Origin: CAWGGS01 sp963822095
GTDB taxonomy: Bacteria; Desulfobacterota; Desulfobulbia; Desulfobulbales; Desulfocapsaceae
Assembly: GCA_963822095.1 (NCBI GenBank)
Contig: CAWGGS010000001.1
Coordinates: forward strand, 1-64,000
Reading direction: 5' to 3'
DNA length: 64,000 nucleotides
Both the position numbers and the translations under genes were made by a program. This document shows positions 58,729 through 64,000 of the stretch, piece by piece; positions within the stretch are counted from its first letter, which is position 1; each line of letters starts with the position of its first letter. The notes under the pieces are model-generated. The model had not been told where the DNA came from and made no database searches. It worked only from the letters and a program-made list of their open reading frames with translations.

Positions 58729-59772
58729 ATGACCCAGAGTGCCGATGAAGCAATCCCTTTCTACCGGAACTGGCATGAACTCATTAAGCCTGAAAAGCTT
58801 GAAGTGGATAAAGATTCCCACACTGATTCCTATGGGAAGTTTATCTGCCAACCTCTTGAGAGGGGATTCGCTTCGACCATAGGGAATTCCTTGAGGCGGG
58901 TTCTTCTCTCGTCGATTCAAGGCGCTGCTATTACGACTGTAAAGATAGACGGAGCCTTACACGAATTCACGTCGCTCAAGGATGTAGTTGAGGATGTCAG
59001 CGAGATTATACTGAATATCAAGCAGATAGGAATAAAACTTAATTGCGATGAATCGCAAGTCATCACGCTTGAAAAGACAGGCCCTGGAGTAGTGACTGCG
59101 GGAGACATTGCAGGATCTGCATTTATAGAAGTGATGAACAAAGAGCAGGTAATTTGTACCCTTACCGGTAAAAACACCTTTCGGGCGGAAATGACCGTTG
59201 AATGGGGAAAGGGATACCAGCCTGCGGAAAAATATGCCAAAGACAATCTGGCAATTGGCCAGATTCCTATTGATGCGATATTTTCTCCAATAAAAAGGAT
59301 TCAGTTCATCGTCTCTCAGGCTCGGGTAGGACAGCAGACCGACTACGACAGGCTTACGTTGGAAATTGAGACCGATGGCAGTATCCGTCCGGACAATGCG
59401 CTGGCTTATGCGGGAAAGATTTTAAAAGAGCAACTCAGCATCTTTATAAATTTTGATGAAGAATCGGCTGAGCCGGAATTGAGTGAAGATGAAAACCAGC
59501 GATGGGAACCGCTCAATCCTTATCTCGATAAGCCTGTTGAGGATTTGGAATTATCGGTTCGTTCAGCTAACTGTCTGAAAAATGCAGAAATAAATTTCAT
59601 TGGTGATCTGGCCCAGAAAACTGATCAGGAAATGTTGAAGACCAAAAACTTCGGCAGGAAATCTCTCAATGAAATAAAGGCGCTTCTGGCCCAGATGGAT
59701 TTAACGCTGGGAATGAAGTTTGAAAACTGGACACCGCCTGATATCTCGAAAAAAGATGAAGAAAAGGATTGA
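58729..59772 (+). CDS. rpoA: RNA polymerase alpha subunit
   Basis: 347 residues. N-terminal dimerisation domain with R-G-F-A-S-T-I-G-N-S-L-R-R-V-L-L; C-terminal domain with L-S-V-R-S-A-N-C-L-K-N and K-N-F-G-R-K-S-L-N-E-I for UP elements and activators. The 160-nt gap after rpsD is longer than the neighbours' and could hold control signals; none is clear. Confidence 0.97.
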   Translation: MTQSADEAIPFYRNWHELIKPEKLEVDKDSHTDSYGKFICQPLERGFASTIGNSLRRVLLSSIQGAAITTVKIDGALHEFTSLKDVVEDVSEIILNIKQIGIKLNCDESQVITLEKTGPGVVTAGDIAGSAFIEVMNKEQVICTLTGKNTFRAEMTVEWGKGYQPAEKYAKDNLAIGQIPIDAIFSPIKRIQFIVSQARVGQQTDYDRLTLEIETDGSIRPDNALAYAGKILKEQLSIFINFDEESAEPELSEDENQRWEPLNPYLDKPVEDLELSVRSANCLKNAEINFIGDLAQKTDQEMLKTKNFGRKSLNEIKALLAQMDLTLGMKFENWTPPDISKKDEEKD

Positions 59773-59822
59773 TCAGGAGCAGGTTCTCATTTTGATCAGA
59801 ATATTTAGTTGAGGGTATTTAC

Positions 59823-60197
59823 ATGAGACATAAAAAATCAGGTCGGGCTTTGGGACGCTCAAGTGCGCATCGTTCGGCCATGTTCAGAAATATGGTTACC
59901 TCGCTCTTCGAATACGAGAGAATAGTTACAACCACTGAAAAGGCAAAAGAGCTACGACCAATCGCTGAAAAAATGATCACTCTTGCCAAGAGAGGTGATT
60001 TGCATGCCCGTCGTCAGGCAATGAGCTTTATACGAAGTAAAAAAGTCGTAGCCAAACTCTTCGACCAGATTGGTGAGCAGTTCAAGGAAAGAAACGGTGG
60101 ATATACCCGAATCATTCAAACAGGTATCCGAAAAGGTGATGCTGCCACTATGGCGATAATAGAATTGGTTGGGTATACGGAAAGCCAGGGGAATTAA
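59823..60197 (+). CDS. rplQ: 50S ribosomal protein L17
   Basis: 124 residues. M-R-H-K-K-S-G-R-A-L-G-R-S-S-A-H-R start and a core with R-I-V-T-T-x-x-K-A-K-E-L-R. Last gene of the alpha operon; a strong terminator follows 40 nt downstream. Confidence 0.97.
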   Translation: MRHKKSGRALGRSSAHRSAMFRNMVTSLFEYERIVTTTEKAKELRPIAEKMITLAKRGDLHARRQAMSFIRSKKVVAKLFDQIGEQFKERNGGYTRIIQTGIRKGDAATMAIIELVGYTESQGN

Positions 60198-60237
60198 GAG
60201 AAGGATAATTGATTTCGCAATACATCAGGATGAATAC

Positions 60238-60277
60238 AAGCTGACGTGAATCATGAATTCACGTCAGCTTTTTTTGT
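60238..60277 (+). terminator. Rho-independent terminator of the ribosomal supercluster
   Basis: AAGCTGACGTGAAT (60238-60251) pairs perfectly with 60257-60270 across a five-base loop and ends in TTTTTTT after the stem. It closes the long string of ribosomal protein genes. Confidence 0.93.
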
Positions 60278-60382
60278 TTGCGATGAACGTATCGAGCACT
60301 TGGTTGCCCAAAAGTATAAAAATGTAAATTTTTGGTTCGAATCAGGTGTCGTATGATTTGAAAAGTGTTCGTGGGGTAGACG

Positions 60383-61141
60383 ATGGATAAGGTTTTTCCA
60401 GAACATATGGTCCCTTTGGGAACAAAGGAGTTTAATTTTTCATGCCATTCAGGACTGAGTTGTTATATGTCCTGCTGCAAGAACGTGGAGATGTTCCTCT
60501 TTCCTTATGATATCCTGAGGCTCAAAAATAGCCTACGTGTTGATTCTGTGACGTTTTTGAATAAATATGTCAATATTGTCCGTGGGAATAACCCCTATTT
60601 TCCGTCACTCATGATGAAGCTCGTCGATGATGATACCAAAGCCTGCCCATTTTTAAGCGAAAAAGGCTGTTTGGTCTACCAGGACCGCCCGTCTTCATGT
60701 AGGACCTATCCTCTTGAGAGAGCGGTGGACCGGAATCCAGATATTAAAGGAACATATGAGTATTATTTTTTAACTGACCATCCGTATTGTCTCGGACACA
60801 ACGAATCGAAAATCTTTACGGCGCAAAAGTGGGTCAGGAATCAGCAGATTGACACTTTTAATGTTATGAATGATCTTTGGGCAGAGATTGAAAGCATTTT
60901 TCTTTCCAACCCCTGGAAAGGAGAAGGAAGTGGAGGCCCCAAACAACAACTGGCCTTTATGGTTTGCTATAACATTGATGCTTTTCGAAGCTTTGCTGAT
61001 GAGCATTGTCTTCAGGACATGTTTCGTCTGGAAAAAGGGTGGAAAAAAAGAATGCAGACCGATGATGCGGAGCTATTGAAATTCGGTTTTCAATGGTTAA
61101 AGCTTTTTTTGACGGGTCGTTCCAACCTGGTGCCGAGATAG
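60383..61141 (+). CDS. YkgJ-like cysteine-cluster protein
   Basis: 252 residues. Cysteine pattern of the YkgJ (CxxCxxCC zinc/iron-chelating) family: F-S-C21-H-S-G-L-S-C27-Y-M-S-C31-C32 and later A-C-P-F, G-C-L-V-Y, S-S-C-R-T-Y-P-L. The C-terminal ~110 residues are helical and lack known motifs. Probably binds a metal or Fe-S cluster; substrate unknown. Stands alone between the rplQ terminator and the rpsB promoter. Confidence 0.8.
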   Translation: MDKVFPEHMVPLGTKEFNFSCHSGLSCYMSCCKNVEMFLFPYDILRLKNSLRVDSVTFLNKYVNIVRGNNPYFPSLMMKLVDDDTKACPFLSEKGCLVYQDRPSSCRTYPLERAVDRNPDIKGTYEYYFLTDHPYCLGHNESKIFTAQKWVRNQQIDTFNVMNDLWAEIESIFLSNPWKGEGSGGPKQQLAFMVCYNIDAFRSFADEHCLQDMFRLEKGWKKRMQTDDAELLKFGFQWLKLFLTGRSNLVPR

Positions 61142-61458
61142 TTTTTTCTCGATGCTTAAAATGGATGGCACTTCTGTTGAAAAGTTGCATAATTGCCTGT
61201 CTGGTGGTAAAGTAAACAGTTTTGTTTTTTAGAGGAAATGAAAGAGAGCTCTTTTGTTTCCTGAGAGGAATTGAGCAAGTCTGCTCTCAAACGGTAAGAT
61301 CCCAACTTCATCTAAAGATAATGAGTTGGGATTATAGCTGAAATAATCAAAATACGCACACCCTGGGAAAAACTGGTGCCTGCTTTTATGGTCCAATGGA
61401 ATGATCGAAAGCAAGGGGTAAGGCCGGGGTGGAGGTACAACCAGCAACGGAGAAAAGT
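61142..61458. other. rpsB promoter and structured leader
   Basis: 317 bp without a gene. A promoter is likely at TTGCAT (61185-61190), 17 bp, TAAAGT (61208-61213). The leader then has TTGAG...CTCAA (about 61271-61290) and the stem ATCCCAACT/AGTTGGGAT (61299-61307, 61324-61332). rpsB leaders of other bacteria carry an autoregulatory structure; equivalence is inference. Confidence 0.55.
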
Positions 61459-62235
61459 ATGGCAAATGCAACAGTAAAAGAGATGCTGCAGGCGGGGTTA
61501 CATTTCGGACATCAGACCCGAAGGTGGAATCCAAAAATGAAACCGTATATCTATGGTCCGCGCAACGGGATATACATTATCAACCTTGATATTACCAAAA
61601 GGATGTTTGACCGGGCCTGTGAATTTATCACAGGCGAGGTTGCCAAAGGCAGCAGCGTAATATTTGTTGGAACCAAGAGACAGGCCCAGGCTATTATCAG
61701 CGAGGAGGCAAAGCGCTGTGGGATGTACTATGTGGACCATCGATGGCTGGGTGGAATGATGACCAATTTCCAGACGATCAAAAACAGTATCGATCGTCTA
61801 AAATCTATAGAGAGTATGCAGGTCGATGGTTCAATCAACCGCTTTCCGAAAAAAGAAATCTTGCTTATGGAGAAGGAGCGGATCAAACTTGAGCGCAATA
61901 TCGGCGGGATAAAGGATATGCGTTCTCTTCCCTCCGTACTCTTTGTCGTTGATCCGAAGAAGGAGTCAATTGCCGTGGATGAGGCAAGAAAACTTGGAAT
62001 ATCGGTTGTGGCAATTGCGGATACCAACTGCGACCCCGATGGTATCGACTACCTGATTCCCGGAAATGATGATGCGATTCGATCTATTCGTTTACTCAGT
62101 AGTTATGTTGCCGATGCAGTGCTGGCAGGAGTGGCGATGAGAGAGGGAGACAATGCCTCGGAAGAGGCCATTGCTGCTGCGATGGGTGATACCGAAGACG
62201 AAAAGATGGAGCAGGATATCAAGTCAGAGGAGTAA
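61459..62235 (+). CDS. rpsB: 30S ribosomal protein S2
   Basis: 258 residues from ATG 61459 with GGAGAAAAGT; the upstream in-frame reading from 61429 is rejected. L-Q-A-G-L-H-F-G-H-Q-T-R-R-W-N-P-K-M signature, V-D-H-R-W-L-G-G-M-M-T-N-F and P-D-G-I-D-Y motifs. Acidic C-terminal tail. Begins the rpsB-tsf-pyrH-frr operon. Confidence 0.97.
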   Translation: MANATVKEMLQAGLHFGHQTRRWNPKMKPYIYGPRNGIYIINLDITKRMFDRACEFITGEVAKGSSVIFVGTKRQAQAIISEEAKRCGMYYVDHRWLGGMMTNFQTIKNSIDRLKSIESMQVDGSINRFPKKEILLMEKERIKLERNIGGIKDMRSLPSVLFVVDPKKESIAVDEARKLGISVVAIADTNCDPDGIDYLIPGNDDAIRSIRLLSSYVADAVLAGVAMREGDNASEEAIAAAMGDTEDEKMEQDIKSEE

Positions 62236-62287
62236 GGCGTTACGGCTTTGTTCTTTGGTATAATAACCAATTGATAGTTTGCAGTTG

Positions 62288-62318
62288 AAAAGAGGCGGCC
62301 CCGGTGACCGCCTCTTTT
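62288..62318 (+). terminator. Hairpin between rpsB and tsf
   Basis: AAAAGAGGCGG (62288-62298) pairs perfectly with CCGCCTCTTTT (62308-62318). Likely partial terminator; an rpsB-tsf attenuator is known in E. coli. Confidence 0.8.
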
Positions 62319-62433
62319 GACATAAATATGGGGCATTCGAGCACCTGAGGCCGGTTCAACGATCCAAGGCTGAGTTCCCCGGAATGAGATGCAGAAACAG
62401 ACACATCCCACGATGTGAGAAAATGGAGGTACC

Positions 62434-63030
62434 ATGAATATTACAAGTCAGATGGTGAAAGACCTGCGTGATAAGACCAGTGCAGGAATGATGGATTGTA
62501 AAAAGGCTCTTACCGAGACCAACGGTGATATGGAAAAGGCTGTTGATCTTCTTCGTCAGAAAGGTCTTGCGGTTGCTGCGAAGCGCGCCGGGAGGGCGAC
62601 CAGCGAGGGAGTCATTGAGACATATATACATGCTGGTGGCAAGCTCGGTGTCATGGTTGAGTTGAATTGTGAGACGGATTTTGTCGCCAAGACTGACACC
62701 TTTAAAGAGTTTGCCAGGGATTTGGCCATGCATATTGCTGCTACAAACCCGGTCGCTGTAACCCGTGAAGAGGTACCGGTTGATATCATTTCCCGTGAAA
62801 AGGAGATCTATATTCAACAGGCTCTTGATTCCGGCAAGCCGCAAAATATCGTTGAGAAAATGGTTACCGGAAAAATTGAAAAATTTCTGTCTGAGATCTG
62901 TTTGCTCGAGCAGAAATTCGTTAAGGATCCGGATCATTCCATTCAGGAACTGTTGACGGATATGGTCGGTAAAATAGGTGAAAATATAACGATAAAGCGC
63001 TTTGCCCGTTTCCAGGTAGGTGTTGAGTAG
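62434..63030 (+). CDS. tsf: Elongation factor Ts
   Basis: 198 residues, the short bacterial form. Guanine nucleotide exchange factor for EF-Tu. N-terminal UBA-like domain (L-R-D-K-T-S-A-G-M-M-D-C-K-K-A-L) and core motif N-C-E-T-D-F-V-A-K-T that displaces Mg2+ in EF-Tu. Strong GGAGG ribosome binding site. Confidence 0.97.
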   Translation: MNITSQMVKDLRDKTSAGMMDCKKALTETNGDMEKAVDLLRQKGLAVAAKRAGRATSEGVIETYIHAGGKLGVMVELNCETDFVAKTDTFKEFARDLAMHIAATNPVAVTREEVPVDIISREKEIYIQQALDSGKPQNIVEKMVTGKIEKFLSEICLLEQKFVKDPDHSIQELLTDMVGKIGENITIKRFARFQVGVE

Positions 63031-63119
63031 GTTTGCAGACGATAACGGGCAATGTGAGATATCCGTCCCCATGGGCTGAAGGTTAAAAAAACTGCTGTGA
63101 ATACAAAGCGAGGATGACT

Positions 63120-63833
63120 ATGCAGCCGGAGTACAAACGAATTTTGTTGAAACTCAGTGGTGAGGCTCTGCTGGGCAACGACTCCTTTGGAATTAACACC
63201 GATGTCATAGACTATGTGGCCGACGAGATCAGAGAGATCGTGGAGATGGGTGTCCAGCCCGGTCTGGTAATCGGGGCCGGTAATATATTCAGAGGCGTTG
63301 CCGGGGCCAGCAAGGGAATGGATCGAGCAACAGCCGATAATATGGGGATGTTGGCCACTGTCATGAACAGTCTGGCCCTGCAGGATGCCTTGGAGCGAAA
63401 AGGCGTGTATACCAGGGTCATGTCTGCCATCCCCATGCAATCGGTCTGTGAACCGTATATACGGAGGCGGGCGACCAGACATTTGGAAAAGGGGCGGGCC
63501 GTAATTTTTGCCGCCGGGACGGGAAATCCCTATTTCACTACGGATTCCGCAGGGGTTCTGAGGGCCTTGGAGATAGATGCGGACCTGATAATAAAGGCAA
63601 CCAAAGTCGATGGTGTCTATGATAAAGATCCTGTGTTGAATCCCGATGCTGTTTTTTTTGAACGACTTACTTACGATGATGTTCTCACCAAAGGGCTCAA
63701 GGTAATGGATGCCACCGGTATTGCATTGGCTAAAGACGATAAGAAAGCTATTATTGTATTGAACATGAATGTTCCAGGAAACATTAAGAAAGCCATATGC
63801 GGTCAGCGTGTCGGTACAATGATATCGTTATGA
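63120..63833 (+). CDS. pyrH: UMP kinase
   Basis: 237 residues from ATG 63120, 6 nt after GAGG; ATG 63114 overlaps the ribosome binding site. Amino-acid-kinase fold: L-L-K-L-S-G-E-A-L, G-A-G-N-I-F-R-G and F-A-A-G-T-G-N-P-Y-F-T-T-D-S. Makes UDP for nucleotide synthesis. 89 nt after tsf. Confidence 0.96.
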   Translation: MQPEYKRILLKLSGEALLGNDSFGINTDVIDYVADEIREIVEMGVQPGLVIGAGNIFRGVAGASKGMDRATADNMGMLATVMNSLALQDALERKGVYTRVMSAIPMQSVCEPYIRRRATRHLEKGRAVIFAAGTGNPYFTTDSAGVLRALEIDADLIIKATKVDGVYDKDPVLNPDAVFFERLTYDDVLTKGLKVMDATGIALAKDDKKAIIVLNMNVPGNIKKAICGQRVGTMISL

Positions 63834-63873
63834 TGTAAACCCTGGATCGTAATAAGATAAGCAAAGGTGACCT

Positions 63874-64000
63874 ATGAGTGAAGTGATTTTTGAGATGGCT
63901 GAAAAAATGGAAAAAGGTATTGAGACCTTTAAAAATGAATTGTCAAAGGTCCGGACGGGCCGTGCGTCTCTGGCTCTACTCGATAATATCTTTGTTGATG
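63874..64000 (+). CDS. frr: Ribosome recycling factor, N-terminal part (runs off window)
   Basis: 42 residues visible from ATG 63874 (AAAGGTGACC upstream). The segment R-T-G-R-A-S-L-A-L-L-D matches the family signature R-T-G-R-A. RRF with EF-G splits post-termination ribosomes. The frame is open to the window end. Standard fourth gene of rpsB-tsf-pyrH-frr. Confidence 0.93.
   Translation, partial: MSEVIFEMAEKMEKGIETFKNELSKVRTGRASLALLDNIFVD

Overview
The window comes from a dissimilatory sulfate-reducing bacterium. The clearest evidence is a complete aprB-aprA-qmoA-qmoB-qmoC block, the adenylylsulfate reductase and its membrane electron-transfer partner. Protein sequences and gene order suggest Desulfobacterota, most likely Desulfobulbales; that lineage call is inference from memory, not a database result. 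Nearly all real genes lie on the + strand.

Region 1 (1-9300) is accessory. It opens inside an RHS/YD-repeat gene whose variable C-terminal tip overlaps (ATGA) a small lipoprotein gene. A second, promoterless RHS tip plus a secreted partner gene follows. Next come repeat arrays, a decayed glutamine amidotransferase gene, two small cysteine-motif genes with a possible FNR-type site upstream, a perR-katG peroxide-defence pair with PerR-type operators, a truncated IS200-like transposase whose ribosome binding site lies in a hairpin, an unexplained hairpin-rich stretch, and tRNA-Leu(CAG) on the minus strand.

Region 2 (9358-18250) is core metabolism and cell biology: ribF, a TPR / HEAT-repeat / TPR trio, ribE-ribBA-ribH, nusB and an FtsK/SpoIIIE translocase. 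A ~70 bp hairpin element occurs on both sides of ribH.

Region 3 (18283-26202) is the sulfate-respiration block. It has a strong sigma70-like promoter before aprB and hairpins after aprA, after qmoB and after qmoC.

Region 4 (26302-60277) is one long expression supercluster: tRNA-Thr-Tyr-Gly-Thr, tuf, rpmG, tRNA-Trp, secE, nusG, rplKAJL, rpoBC, rpsLG, fusA, a second tuf, then the S10, spc and alpha operons to rplQ. The two tuf genes differ at only four silent positions. Between 49.05 and 50.51 kb, three ribosomal protein genes (rpsC, rpsQ, rplN) and probably a fourth (rpmC) each carry a one-base insertion that breaks a conserved reading frame. This is the strangest feature of the core region and must be separated from sequencing error. 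Several ribosomal protein genes use TTG starts with strong Shine-Dalgarno sequences.

Region 5 (60383-64000) has a YkgJ-like cysteine-cluster gene, then rpsB, tsf, pyrH and the start of frr, which runs off the window.

No CRISPR array, rRNA gene or clear prophage was seen. The best candidates for undescribed biology are the two RHS tip/partner modules, the structured region at 8395-8600 and the duplicated hairpin around ribH.
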